A DNA stretch of 64,000 bases from Pieris napi (lineage: Eukaryota; Arthropoda; Insecta; Lepidoptera; Pieridae): assembly GCF_905475465.1 (NCBI RefSeq), contig NC_062254.1, forward strand, positions 6,344,001 through 6,408,000, written 5' to 3'. Numbering within the stretch: position 1 is the stretch's first letter; every line of letters starts with the position of its first letter. The notes under the pieces are model-generated. The model saw only the letters and a list, made by a program, of their open reading frames with translations, did no database searches and was not told the origin of the DNA. Of the stretch, positions 1 through 13,045 are shown in pieces. The translations under genes were made by a program, and so were the position numbers.

Positions 1-3000
1 GATTTGTAAGTTAGAATTACTTTTGCGTAGACATATCACTTTAAGCAAAATATTTCTTTCCCACATTCTTCTTTACAAGTGTATTATAGTTCGCTGACAT
101 CCGTATCTTAAAACTGTCTCAAGAGGCATTACCAACGATGAATATTTGTTTTTTAATAATCTAACAAAAGTGAATAAGTACTAAGCAGAAATTTAAGCTA
201 TAAAGGACTTATCCTTACCCTATCTTACTGTATTAATCGAATAATTTATTCATATTAATCAGAGGGATTTAATAAAAAAATTCATTATCAAATATCGTCT
301 TAAAATTATATATTAATAAGCTAAATGCAGACAAAAACCGTTATAAAAGAAAAAATTAAAACCGTAGTAAATACTCTGCCACAAAAATAAGACAAGAGAT
401 AATTAACTTGCCGGATTAAGCGTTTTGAAACGATAATTTTCTATTGTGGTGACTTAGTTGTAAAATATAGCCAACGAATATTAACGAAATTCAGACGGTT
501 TCGAATACGTTCGGACTGCGCTAGTAGAACAATTTCTGGTCTGAAGGAGCATGCAATACCTATAATTTATATTATTATTATACGAAACATTTCATAGAAG
601 ACTGTGCTTTAATACATTCACGTTGTGGGTCAAATTTGTATGTAACATTTTGAGGCTATAAAAGTCGGTGGTTTGTAAAAGGATCGCGTGCATTGAAGAA
701 CATCCGACGTGTGACTAAATGCCGAGGTTTTTGCATAGCTACCTACTATGCGTGCATAGGAGCGATAACATTATATATTGCAAAACTTATCCAACTTTTT
801 ACTATGTCACTTTAGTAGGTCAAAGTATACAAAGAATCTCGATTAAACAAAGTATAGATGAAATTTAAAACATTACTACGGAAACATTTAATTAACATAA
901 AAAGGCTATAATTAGATTTAGTCTGTAGCTTTCACAAACAATTAGTGTAGATTGTATCGAGATACAGCTATTACTCAGCGAGCTACAATGGCTGGCGATT
1001 TGTTATCCAGAAACATTGTGGGTTGTTGAACCGACATAAAGGGTGAAAATCAAGAAAAATAATGGCTACGATAACACGTTTACTTAAATCACAACACTTA
1101 AATCTGTATAAGCTATTCTTGTATTATGCACATGTTTTTGTGTGTTGAATTTAAAACTGGAAGACTGGGTAAACTTTGTATCACTTTATTAATATTTTTT
1201 TAACGCACTAAAGAGATCGGACTTCATACTACCGCTATGAAACAGAAATTTCTGAAGCCATCTATTAATATATGAACACCAAGCGACAATTTCTCATTTC
1301 TAAAAAAACGAAAGACATCAAATATTTCCCAGCTAGGAACAGTAACAGAAAATGCAATTTTCGTTTTTAATATTTTTCTTTACTTGTTATTTGATTCCCA
1401 CAGTTTAAACTTAAATAAATCATTCAATTCATTTTAATATATATTTATAGAAGACACGATCATTTCTACAAATATTAAAAAAAAAACTTCTTGGCTTTGT
1501 GATGCTGTTTGTCCTTTCGCATACTATATTTCGGTTCTGTATTTTCTTCCCGCAAAAATATTAAATATGCCTGTTTATACTTGCGTGCACAATTTATCAA
1601 TAAGCACACTTTACACGACTTACGCCCCTATATATTATGAGTCACGGGACTTCATACGCGTAGTATATTTCATATGAGACGATGGTCTGGTATATTTGCT
1701 CACTGGGTGTCGATATTATCAATGTTTTATTTTATAGGAGATTAAATATCATATAATAATTACTTAAACGATAATATTTTGGTACTTTAGAAGGAAGTTT
1801 AAAGTATATTATTAAGGAAAGAAGGGTTGCTATTCTTAAACTCCTTGACTCAATGTTTCTAAATGAGTGTATTTGTAGTCAAATACGTTAACAAATAATG
1901 GTTAAGTTAGTGCCCGTTTGTGACCTCTCGATCGGACCGCAAATTGATGATCTGGCTTTGGGGCAGTTCTAGACGATGCGAATGAAGGTAGGGCAAAGAC
2001 GAATGCTCCTAATATCACAAAAACATGTCGTTTTATTATGCTATATTGAGAACTCGTTTGTGCCAACTACTATACGTAGAAATCACAACCACAACAATTG
2101 CAACAATTCGGTGTGAACTTATATAGTTATGATACGAAATAAACATTATTAAGTACAATTCATCGATATTACTTCCTACTCAGGCAAATAAATACGAATA
2201 ATATACATAAATAAGCAGGTTCCCATAACTAGGTTCCTCAACAAAGACGCGTGGTTCTTGTCTTCATTTATTACGCGTGGAATAGACTGAAAAGCCAAAA
2301 AAATGATTTAGGTGTGGTACAATCTTCTACCGCGTTTACCCTGGAGAATGTTCAGCGGAGTTGTTCGGATTAATACCTGCAGCTGAGTTTATCGTCGGAC
2401 GTCGAGGCAGATTATCTCGTCGTCCGTCCGTCGTTCCACAAGTGAGCGTTATTTAAGGAAGTTTTTGCCGCGCACCGCCACTCAAATACGCAACTCACCA
2501 CAAAAAGAAGGAAAAAGTCCTACGCCATGAATATGAAGTATGAGTCAGCCTTCTACATCAACTTTAAAAAAAAAAATGCTTTACGGGCTGCCATTGTGTA
2601 CGTTCCCGCTATTTGAGTGGGCTTAAAAAATAATTATAACGCAAGAACGGAGCGAGACAAAGCGAATACAAAAGAAAATAAAATTCAAGTTTATCAAGAC
2701 GGTGGATTCTCGAGTCAAGTGGCACATCTGTTACCAGTTTTCTTCGCTCTCGTGACTTGTAATAATGGGATTAACGGGCTGGTTATGAACAAACGGGCGT
2801 CTTCATTTTCAGTAGCCCTATTTCACTGCCACTCAATTCGCCGAATGAAATAGTCGCGTTTGTAAGGGCTGTCGGACGGCGTTATGATTAGGACTTTTGG
2901 GTTATGATTAATGAACATTGGCGCGTGTGTGAGTAAATTTAATTATAAACAGATACGACATCATAGGTATGGTTTAGGTATAATTTTTAAACAAAAAAAG

Positions 3001-4072
3001 ATATTGAGCACCGGACCTTAACAACGGTGCTTCTAAACTATTTTTCTTAAAACCAATGATTTGAAAATATATTGAATTTTATTTATAATTCTTTAAAGTG
3101 TTTCTTACTTTTCTTTGCCTGTGTATTTGTTTCTTTGATTACAGTTGGCAAAAGGTGAACGACCAAAAAATGTACAGTGTCTGTAAAAGTTTTCAACACT
3201 AGAAAAATAATCTATTATTAATATTAAGAATATGTAAAATTAAGTATTATTTTTGGTGCGATTTCGTTCTTTTTCGAAGCGATGGCTAATAAGTCACGGT
3301 AACACTCCATTATCTGTACAGTTCCTGGGTCAGTGAGTGGTGTAATAGAAGACTCTTGTTTTACTCTATTAACAATAGAATATGAGCGAAATAATGAAAT
3401 GTTAATTGCTATGTAACAAATGAATGCAATTTAACAGTCAAAGAGAGTGCCTACGTCTGGCTATACTCTCGGGGCGTGACAATAAGTATGTATGTATAAG
3501 TGATCAAAATGTACAGCCATGGCACGTACATAGGAAATTATCACGCTTATAAAACTAAGAAAGCCTGAATGAGCAAAATGTACAGCCTTGGCTCGTACCC
3601 TTGCAAAATTGAGATATCATTAAAAAAACAATTATTGTCATATCGTCGTATAATTAACGTCAAGCGCGAATCAATTTATACACACGAGTACAAACCGATT
3701 AAACGCCGTCACGCGTACCAAATCCATTCACTAAATAGCCTCCATCTCGCATAATGGGAAAGGCGCTGTAATCCAATTAATTACTGGCGAGATGAAACTA
3801 CATGCTAGTTGCACAATATGCCCTAGAACGCGAACCCTTGTTGGCTATCTTTGTTATTCTACCGAATAAAACAACTTAGAGCATCGTTTCGTATAAATGT
3901 TTTTGAAACGTTCCATTGTTTTTGTAGTTTATAAATGACAGTCTTTGTATAATGTCTTTTGTCTTCGTTTATTTTAACTTTGAGTTTATTTAGCTCATTT
4001 TCATATGAAGTATAACTTAAATAACCGGCTGAGCAATTCTCAACCAAGAAATTTTATTAACGCGGCCTTCTA
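1..4072. other. Gene-free AT-rich stretch
   Basis: No exon, RNA gene or clear repeat boundary recognised. 2340-2560 is GC-richer (GTCGTCCGTCCGTCGTTCC) and repeat-like but unassigned; the open frame at 2617-2853 shows no family features. Confidence 0.5.
3501..3597 (+). repeat. Imperfect 28-bp direct repeat
   Basis: GATCAAAATGTACAGCCATGGCACGTAC (shown as 3501-3528) recurs with three changes at 3570-3597, 41 bp apart. Confidence 0.7.
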
Positions 4073-4400
4073 TCAACAGATTTTGAGCATCAAAGCAGCA
4101 GCAAATGAGCAACAAAAATTATGTAGAAACAGATATCCAAATCTGACTGATGCGGCACCACTGTCTTTTCTTTGTCCTTGGCGCGACAGACAGTCTCTTG
4201 TGCAGAGGCTGTTACAGCGTAGAGGAATCAGACACCCACGCAGTTCTGAAATGCGTGACTGTGACTTCCCAACGAGCAGAAATCCTCGGAGCAGTGAGGT
4301 CGCTTCAGCCTGCGAAGAGCCCAGAAAACTTCTAGGCTTCTGGAAGGAACGCACAATGGACCAAATGGGCGTCTAAAGGCAAAAGCTGAGTCCACACTAC
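4073..4400 (+). repeat. LINE C-terminal fragment with zinc-knuckle-like end
   Basis: A frame at 4200-4335 reads ESDTHAVLKCVTV, then EILGAVRSLQPA, matching the better copy at 10812 that reads SVTHVVLECVAV. C..x..H..C near the C-terminus is usual for R1/jockey-like LINE proteins. The overlapping frames on both strands here are shadows. Confidence 0.65.
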
Positions 4401-5344
4401 ACACTACCACTATTTTTTTAAGAGCTTAAATATATTTCGATATCAACATTCTTTGTGCTCGATTTTATACTTGAAACTGCCTTTTGGCATTCCCATTCGA
4501 TTACTTTTAGATTCCGCCAGCTATACTCAATTGGAATAGTGAGTTTTTATTATAATCTGGCTCGAAGCTGCTTGCAATTTTGCCTGCGTAGAACTTGAAT
4601 AAAATGTACGGTCTTTTTCAAAGTAATATTTCTGTGCGAAAACATAATACAACCTAATTTTTAATCGACCTCAAAAAACCTGAAGTTGAAACCCATTGTT
4701 TTATTTCAAATTTATGACTAATTTTTGTGTCAAAAGCTTAGTTTAAGATTTTCATGTTTGAGTTTATAAACCAATCAACAAGTTAAAGTTTAAATTTGTT
4801 CTTAATGTAAGTTGAATTAAATATGTTTAGTTTATTTAGTTTTTTTTTATTTTTTATTATACATTTTATAGCTAAAATAGACATTGTTAAAACTTACTAT
4901 TTTAAGCCGAAAGGGAAAAATAGCCTTTTTTCACATTTAGCAACAATATTTAATTTATTCATGATATTTTCTATGTAGTATTGAATACCGGAAAATAAGT
5001 AAAAGAGAATAAGTTATCACGACACCAATGTCAAAGTTACTCTTACAGTGCCACAAAACGGAACCTTTGAAGATACCTCATTAATTAGTGTACCAAGTTT
5101 ATATGTAGTTAGATCAAGCAGATTAGCTATATAACGTTCTAGGTGGTTCTAAACGTTCATACTTTTCTATTCAAAAATTTCTACTGAAAATACTCAATAC
5201 AAAGTTTGTATTATGTTTCACTTCAAACAAAAGAAAATTAAAAGGATACGACTAACAAGAAGCCGAAAGCAATCAAACAGTTTTCGCGTGATTTCTTAAT
5301 AATTCGTTATTTGTAAGGAAAGTAATTTTATAAGACTTATCGTT

Positions 5345-5526
5345 TGTACTGCCCTACTGCCCACTGAAGTATTTCCGAACCAATTCGACTTAGGGTCTTT
5401 CAAGCGAACCAATTCTTGAAAGGCCGGCAACGCACTTGCGAGCCTTCTGGTAATGTGAGTATCCATGGGCTGCGGTATCACTTAAATCTGGAGAGCCTCC
5501 TGCCCGTTTGCCTCCTATTACATGAA
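5345..5526 (+). repeat. LINE C-terminal fragment, GGCCGGCAACGCAC family
   Basis: CTGCCCACTGAAGTATTTCC...GAAAGGCCGGCAACGCACTT...GGAGAGCCTCCTGCCCGTTT. One frame reads LKGRQRTCEPSGNVSIHG, the C-terminal end of a lepidopteran LINE-type reverse transcriptase protein. Confidence 0.75.
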
Positions 5527-6263
5527 AAGATTAACATTTGATAAATATATTTTCCCGTTTTTATGTCCACGAATTTTTAAAATCTATATATGTCTGTATT
5601 ATATTTCTAGTCCTGTACGCTGTCGAATATTTCCAACTCCATAATAAAAGTAGGTTCACACAAACTAGACATGAATCATGGCCTGCAGTTTTTTTATCAA
5701 TTAGAAGAAATAAAATACAAAATAAACCAAATATATTCAAATAGACCTTATTAATCATGATGTCATCATAAGACAGATGAACCGCAAGCGTTTGTTTGTT
5801 GTCAATGGTCTCCTATAAATCACAGACCCTCGTCCGAGAATACACAATGGGCACCCACCGAGTCAAAGTGAAGGCTCCCCAGATACTTGGTTATTTTTGG
5901 CAATCCAACCAATTATCATTCTGCCGCCTCGCTCTCAATGCAAACTGCAGTCAAGTAGTGTTTGTGATTATATAATTATATGGACACGCATCAGGAATGT
6001 TTCGTACTTTGAAATGTTTATCCCACATACTGAGCGTAATCATAATAAAGAAATTACTTAGAGCATTACAGTGAATGTATAAATGTCTAAAATAAACTAT
6101 ACATTCAAAGAAATTCACTGCCATCTTCAAAACAACAGTAACTATCACAACTGATTGTATATAATGTAAAAGCTTCCATCTTTTTTCCTTATTTATTATT
6201 GTTTAATATATAATAAAAGTTGGTTGCAGCTCCAACAAACGTAAAATAAAAAACTTAGCTATT

Positions 6264-6434
6264 GAAAAGAGTGGCGGAGAGTTTATTGCCAGTTCTTCTT
6301 TTCCATTCTACGCCCTTGATTGAGAACTGGCAGTAAATGTAAAATTAGAAGCATTTAATATGTATTTCTTTTTTGGCGTTCATAAGTGTACATTGTGTTA
6401 CCTATATGAGTAAATGATATTGATTTGATTTGAT
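6264..6434 (+). repeat. LINE 3'-end fragment, ACTGGCAGTAAATG family
   Basis: AAGAGTGGCGGAGAGTTTAT, TGAGAACTGGCAGTAAATG, GTGTTACCTATATGA, ending in a (TTGAT)n tail. Six copies in the window share this layout; short TTGAY-type tail repeats fit a CR1/jockey-group 3' end. Confidence 0.8.
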
Positions 6435-6902
6435 GAGAATAATACCCAGAGTATGCAGGTTATTACGCCACCATAATTTTAATGTTCTAATAACTAACAA
6501 TAACTGTATTTGATAGATTCATTTTTGTGAGGAAACTTATTCCATTGAACAATTATTGGGCTTGTTGGTGAAATTATTTGATGGATGACTTTCAGCGGTC
6601 GCGGGACTTTCCTAGTTTTACTTAACGGTTCAACTTAGCGGACCAACTTCCACTACACTTAGAGTTCTCAAGTGTTAATCGATCACCTAGTCAACGATCT
6701 TCGAGAACTTAGCTATCTTACTATACTGCCATCTCTATTCACTGGACGTTAAAGTAAAACTCGCGGAACTTGAGTAATCCTTTCTGTAACTTTGTGAGTT
6801 TGACAATGTACCTGCGTAAAATATTAGTAGTAATAATTTTACTTGTGTGTGTAACGGCCATGAGTGCTTCATAACTAGTATTAAATATGTACACACTATA
6901 TG

Positions 6903-7032
6903 TGTGCATGTCCAATATGCACTGGAGGCTGATCCCCTACTTGCCTATTAGATTTAAAAATGATCATAAAACAAATTCAGAAATCTGAGGCCCAGACCTA
7001 AAGACGTTGTGGCGCCACTGATTTTTTTTTTA
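6903..7032 (+). repeat. SINE 3' half
   Basis: GGCTGATCCCCTACTTGCC...GTTGTGGCGCCACTGATTTTTT; head missing. Confidence 0.65.
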
Positions 7033-7186
7033 AACGACTTAGGGTCCCTCAAAGAAGGGCATAACAAAACTTAAAAAAGCACAGCATTAACAACGCACTC
7101 GAAAGCTTTCAAGCGTGTTTTGAGGTGACAGTATCCCTTAATATCATGCTCCGTCCGTTTGGTATTTGTTCTATAAAAACCTTTGT
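7033..7186 (+). repeat. LINE C-terminal fragment, decayed
   Basis: CGACTTAGGGTCCCTCAAAG, then AACAACGCACTC...TCCGTCCGTTTGGT. Directly abuts a SINE tail on its left. Confidence 0.5.
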
Positions 7187-7195
7187 GTTTGATCT

Positions 7196-8383
7196 ACTTT
7201 TACCGTTAAATATTCTTGGGAAATTATACCCATATTACCCATATTCAGACTAATTCGTCGTTATTAAAACTCACCTTATATCTTGTGATGTTCATCGGTC
7301 AGTATTCGTGCTCATTTCTAAGTATTTGACGTTGGAATTTCATGCATTTATATTTCCTGGCTCCGTTCACGGTTCATTAGACGCAACGTTCATAGGTGCA
7401 GCGAGCTGTTTTGAATACAGGCTAAAGCCTCTCATTAATATTAATAATTCTAAACCAACAATTCAGCTACTTTTATTTAAACAGACTTTCTGTTTTGGTT
7501 GTATAGAAATTTGAATTTCGAATATAATTCAATTGATGGGCACAGAAGAAGTAAGGCGTCCTAGTAAAACCTCTTTTCAAAAAATAATCTCGTCGTTCTA
7601 TAACTTTATTGTAATAAATTAGCAATTAACAATTATTGTACTATTATGGTATGGTTATTGCTTTAGCACTTTAAGTACTTCTTCTAGTTATCATTTTTGC
7701 GAATAAAATTGTTAGTAAAATCTCTATGTATATAGAAAACATAACTTAAAAATATAAAGTTACGGACTAGTGATTGACGATTGAAACAGTAGGTAAGATT
7801 TAATACACGTATATATATGATATACTTATCTAAATATCAATAACATAATGTAGACTAATGATTCTTGAATGTTTGCTTTGTTTTTGTGTGAGTGCCTTAA
7901 CTTAAATGCCAGTTTCATTACGTTGTTTCCCCTTATCATTAACCAGTACTAATTGCGCATTAAAAAATCCATTACTGCACCGACCGGGGGTGAAACGCAT
8001 AACCCTAGTGTTCAGACTTGGCTATCATATCATCATGAGGATAGAGTATTCTCTGTACTAAAAGTACTCTAGGTCATAAGAGTATAACTATTCTTTGAAC
8101 ATAAAAAATCCGTATAAATGATATTGTATATTGCCGAGCATTATTCCTCATATCATTTATCTTTTACGTCACATTATTTTCTTTCTCCCTGTTTTGTACA
8201 AATGTCAGATTTCGTACTTACGTCAGAACGAAATAGGACCATTATGCTAGTAGGATTAATAATTTGTGACATTTGTCTATTTCATATATTCTTTGTTCCC
8301 TTAACCAGCCAAGCATTAGGTATATTTCTGTATATATACTACTTTAATTAAAATTTGTAAGTAGCCTACGCAAAACATAAACT
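7196..8383. other. Gene-free stretch
   Basis: Short chance frames only. Nothing supported. Confidence 0.45.
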
Positions 8384-8550
8384 CAAACTCAAAATATCTT
8401 TATTCTTATGGGTAAACAAGTACACTTATGAACGTCAAAAAGAAGTTAAATTAATTGTAAATTTACATTTACTACCAGTTCGCAAGTCAAGGGCGTAGAG
8501 CGGGTAAGAAGAACTGGCAAGAAACTTTCCGCTACTCTTTTTAATCGCCA
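8384..8550 (-). repeat. LINE 3'-end fragment, ACTGGCAGTAAATG family
   Basis: Minus-strand copy of the AAGAGTGGCGGAGAGTTTAT...GAGAACTGGCAGTAAATG repeat, ending in TTGAGTTTGAGT-like tail repeats. Confidence 0.75.
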
Positions 8551-8580
8551 AGTATTGAGTCATACAAATTGTTTGAACTG

Positions 8581-8910
8581 GAGCAAATCAATCCCAAAAA
8601 AACGATCGGCAACGCACTCGCGAGCCCTCAGGCATTGAGAGTGTTAATGGACGGCGGTATCAGTTAACATCAGCCCTGCGATTCTGTAACTCACTTCACG
8701 AACTCACACAGCGGTTTTCGCATCGGCGGTCGCTCTCAAATCAGTCGTGAAGCAGTCATTTTATGATTTGGCATTCTGAAAAGGTGGGAGCTTGTAGTTT
8801 ATTGTTTATCAGAATGCCAAATCATAAAATGACCGCCGATGCAAAAACCGCTGTGTGAGTTCGTGAAGTGAGTTACAGAATCGCAGGGCAGATGAGCCTC
8901 CGTTTTATTA
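8581..8910 (+). repeat. LINE C-terminal/3' tail fragment (interrupted)
   Basis: CGGCAACGCACTCGCGAGCC...GGCGGTATCAGTTAACATCAG, split by the foldback element, then GATGAGCCTCCG. Same family as 5345, 29279 and 58606. Confidence 0.7.
8674..8888. mobile_element. 215-bp foldback MITE nested in a LINE tail
   Basis: Arms of about 80 bp begin CCCTGCGATTCTGTAACTC and pair almost perfectly. The left arm has an extra block of about 26 bp. CAG occurs on both sides (8671-8673, 8889-8891), and removing the element plus one CAG restores the LINE-tail sequence ACATCAGATGAGCCTCC. Confidence 0.87.
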
Positions 8911-10811
8911 AAAAAAATTCACAGATAATCAAGCCTAGTAAGGCCTCTGGAATTGGACTTCAAATCGAAGTTCAATTCAGCTAGCGTTATTTGTAGGTAT
9001 GTGATTTGCGACTTTGTATCTGTATAGTTTGACTATCTCAGAATCCATAGATTGGGAAATTTTAATATAAAGGAAGGGGCCCCTAAATGCAACGAAGCTT
9101 TGGCCAAACACAGTCCTTCGTTTTGGACTAAATTCACATAATTTGCGTTTTTATAACATTATAAACGCATCATCACATTAAATAAATAAACGTCATAAAA
9201 GTTGGGAAGCTAGGGTTGTATTCCGCTACTGGGTGGCCGGCCTGAAAGCTCCACTAGCCAAGGCTGAGAAGTTAAATAATGGATAATGAAATATGAATAA
9301 TTTTATTAGCGCGTTGTATGAGCGCGTTGACTGAGTGCCGCTACAAAGTAACAACTTCTTTTTAAATTAATTTAAACATAGTTAACACCCTTTTTAAAAC
9401 AAAAGTTCTCAATAAACCTTATTAGACAAATGATAAAGTTTTCAATGACAATAAAAATTTTGAAACTTATTAAACTTCGTTTTTTGTTCGTTGTCCAATT
9501 TTTAATATTTGAAGAATAACGGGTTCTTTTAGAACGAAACGTATTCAACTTTGTGACAATTTGGCAAAACGCCCAATTAGACGGAAAGTTATACAATAAC
9601 TTGGTAGTTAGTTTAAGTTTAACGTCGATATTGTATGCTCTTGAAGCGAGGCCTTTACATTCAAAACTTGAGCTGGGTTTGTGATCTACTATTTCTATAA
9701 CAATAGAAATAATATTTATAAATTTCTATTTAAGACTCATAAAATGGTCTAGGATATTGTCTACGGAAATAGTATGGCATACACTGATTGTTTCGATGTT
9801 TAAAAGGGCTCCTAGACGGGCCATTTATTCCCAAAAATGTAAAGCTAGGGTGGGGCTGGTAGCATCAGCCAGCATTTAGGGCTAGACTATATAAATATAT
9901 ATATATATATATACAAATAATGAGCCATATACTGTTGCAGAAATATTGCCAAGATTTTTCAGCATTCAAATGTTGTTGTGTTTTTTCGTTATATAGTCGG
10001 CTATGATGTAGCTACATATTTTATTAAGTGTAGCCCGTGTTAAGAATTTTGGATGCAGAAAAAAATTGCTATTTCATTCTCAACTCAAAGGTCAAAAAAC
10101 ATCTCTGTATACCCGGACTATTTTTTCGTTATATATTTTACATACGTTCCTTAACTGCCTAAGATACATTTGAATAACCATACAAAAAGTCATAATTCTA
10201 GTCTCCTTATTGTTTACCAAAGGTCGCCGTAACGTCGTAACGTCGACTTTCTTACTGCTCTGTTCTCCACTTATCTTTGAGCATTTATGTAAATAATTAC
10301 TCTATTCAATAAAACTTAAACACTATACGATTTATAATATGTTTTACTGTTTATATTTTGACGCATAAAACTTGTATTCCGAAGTTAATAAGAACAAAGA
10401 ATGTTCCAAGTTCCACAACACAATATCAGATTAAAACTGCCAATGATTTCTCGCTCCACACGGCTGCGATTAAGCGATTCAATTTTCGAAGTGCCAGCTA
10501 TTAATGAACTTGTTGGCGTCTATTTTCCACAAGAATTAAACGAAATGCCAGTGTTAAATCGAAATATATGAAGATATTTACCTCAGGGCGATACGGTACG
10601 CAAGCGTTCAATGGTGGTTTAATAAATCAATACAGCATCAACGTTTTCATTATGACTCAGACTGCTTTCTCTTTATGGACAAGTGGGATAATCACCTTGC
10701 CGTTGATTTTTTAACCTTAGGATACGTTCCAGAGTCCAGACTTGGGGCTAAGTAATCACCACACGATAGTTTTATTCACCGACTGAAAAGGTAATAATTG
10801 TGTATATTGCT
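8911..10811. other. Gene-free stretch
   Basis: AT-rich, with an (AT)n run; the frames at 9372-9596 and elsewhere have chance-like composition. Nothing supported. Confidence 0.45.
9889..9912. repeat. (AT)n microsatellite
   Basis: Alternating A/T run. A similar run lies at 19301-19320 in intron 4 of the acyl-CoA synthetase. Confidence 0.85.
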
Positions 10812-11035
10812 AGGCTGTTTCAGCACAGAGAAATCAGTCACCCACGTAGTCCTGGAATGCGTGGCTGTGGCTTACCCACGTACAGAAATCCTCCGAGCAG
10901 TGAGGTCGCTCCGTGAAGCCTGCGAAGTTCCCAAGAGACTTCTGTGCTTCTGGAACTAGGCTAGCTTAGTTAGCCAGGACTTTACGCACAACGGACCTAG
11001 TGAGAGTATAAGTGCGGAAACTGAGTCCACCAACA
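10812..11035 (+). repeat. LINE C-terminal fragment, best copy
   Basis: GCFSTEKSVTHVVLECVAV, then EILRAVRSLREACEVPKRLL and a stop, followed by about 80 bp of shared 3' sequence to ACTGAGTCCACCAAC. Confidence 0.7.
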
Positions 11036-11459
11036 TTGAAACTTTTTTCCGTATATTGCTTTATCGCGGAGTAGACGCGAGACGAGCACAGCTTATATTT
11101 TTTATAGATTTAAGTTCATCGGTGATTGGAAGATAAAACAGTTTTTTCACTGCCCTGTGGTGTCTTTAACTAACCAGGCAATGCGTTTCGTAGCATTTAA
11201 TTTAACGGATGACTATAAGAAGGTTGTGTATCGAGTTTAATCGACCCCAAAGCATTTCTTTAATCTCGGCAATAAAGATCATTGCAATTAAGTCAATCAC
11301 GCCTGTTTAACTCGATTTCCCTTTAAGAAACCTATTAGATGCCGCAGGGACCGAGAGCTACGAACTAAATTGCCTCGAGGTAGAACCTGGGTAGAACCAG
11401 TCAATTTAAATGTTAAATACGTTTCATTTAAAAATTGACAATGCAAATTTTATTACAGT

Positions 11460-11642
11460 TTAGGTAAATCCCGTTACAGCGTTGAGATACGCTTTTAGTT
11501 TTGCTCGAACCGGTGATTTCAATCTAGATTTCAGCTGTTGAATTAAGGCCGTCCATTGGTCAATTAAAACTCTTAAGCGTAACACACGTACGTATTTAGA
11601 TATAATATCATTGCGAGATTCTAATTCTAGTAAGTTATGCAA
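11460..11642 (-). other. 60-codon open frame of unknown origin
   Basis: Starts MHNLLELESRNDIISKYVRV and ends with a basic, helix-prone segment (IQQLKSRLKSPVRAKLKAYL) before a stop. The composition looks more protein-like than neighbouring chance frames, and it lies between two facing LINE fragments, so it could be transposon-derived. I do not recognise it. Confidence 0.25.
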
Positions 11643-11803
11643 AACTGTTAGTGTTATTAGATAACTTTATATAGAGAACAAACAGTGCTTACACTAGAAT
11701 TAAAACGCGTTTGATTCACATATTACTAAATAACATTAAAAGTCGACCCGTGATAATGCTATTCGTTAAGAGCGCAAGACGTTTAAAAGGTTAAAGGTTG
11801 GTC

Positions 11804-12025
11804 GACTCAGTTTTCGCACTTAGACTCTCACTAGGTCCGTTGTGCGTAAAGTCCTGGCGAACTAAGCCAGCCTAGCTCCTGCCAGAAGTACAGAAAACTC
11901 CTAGGCACTTCGCAGGATTCACGAAGCGACCTCACTGCTCCAACGATTTCTGTACGTTGTTTAGCCACAGCCACGCATTCCATAACTACGTGGATGACTG
12001 ATTCCTCTGCGCTGAAACAGCCACT
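11804..12025 (-). repeat. LINE C-terminal fragment, inverted copy
   Basis: Reverse-strand match to 10812-11035, including CTGGAATGCGTGGCTGTGG-like and GACTCAG... ends. Faces the copy at 10812 across about 770 bp. Confidence 0.68.
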
Positions 12026-12924
12026 CTACATGGGTCTGTTTGGCGCATGACGTCTAATAAATCATTGTAAAAATTTAATAAACATATTTAATATTATAAG
12101 GTATATTATCTGAGGAAAAAAAACTAATAACCAAGTGTGGTATCACAATATGAGATCCTCCTCGTAATAACGCAGATGTTATCAGCATCGAAACTAGTTT
12201 GTCAAATCTTAAATCGCAAAGCTATTGCTGTACTGTAGTAAATATTCAAGTAATAGTCCTACTCTTTCTACACATTATTAGAGCGTAAAGTTTTGTTTAC
12301 GAAAATGAATATTATGTGTAAGAAATCTCATGCCGAGGTCAACAAAGAAAATACTTCTGATTTATCTATTTTCCTCTGTGGCTGAGTTCAGTGTAAAGTT
12401 TGTAAGTGTCTGCTTTTCTCTGTTCGGTCCGCTGTTACAGTTATTCTATAGTTTGCACTTAGTTGAAATTTTTAACAACATTTTATATTCAGTTATATGT
12501 AGTAAAAACTTTGCGAGTGAAATAAGTTCATAAAGCAAACACAAATTTTATATAATGTTTTTACGTGAAAATTAGGAATGATAGCGATTGTGAACCGTGA
12601 AATATTGAGGAGATTTTCTTCTTAATTTCTAATCGAGCAAGTATATGATTTGTACTAATGTTGTTACTTCCATACATAGAAAAATATAAATAATAGTTTA
12701 AAAAAACACGTTTTTAAAGCACATCAAACTAAAAAGTGAAAAATAATTCCTAATTTAGGCTGAAAATGGTAATTAACAAAAAATACTGGTTTTATTGTGA
12801 AAAAGCGTAGGTTGCTCGATAGACGATAAATATGGCACAGAGCTTAAACTATTATTTATTTTTTATTTTTTAGTTAATATTTTTTTATTTTTTTCATTTT
12901 TTTTTTCGGATTATTGCATTGTCA

Positions 12925-13045
12925 TCGATCTTTGACAGGTGCGCAAAGTTTGAATTAAATCTGTCCGTTAAAAGTGGGTCAAAATCGAGTCCGAAGGAGT
13001 CGGTTACATACATACATACATACAGGTGAAGCTAATATAAAGCGT
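12925..13045 (+). repeat. Repeat tail with (TACA)n
   Basis: CGAGTCCGAAGGAGTCGG followed by five TACA units (13004-13024) and AGGTGAAGCTAATATAAAGC. Looks like the end of an interspersed element, family not identified. Confidence 0.5.

Noticed and set aside
5561..5758. Overlapping frames on both strands at 5.5-5.8 kb
   Set aside because: Both are short, AT-driven and lack any recognisable motif or splice context.
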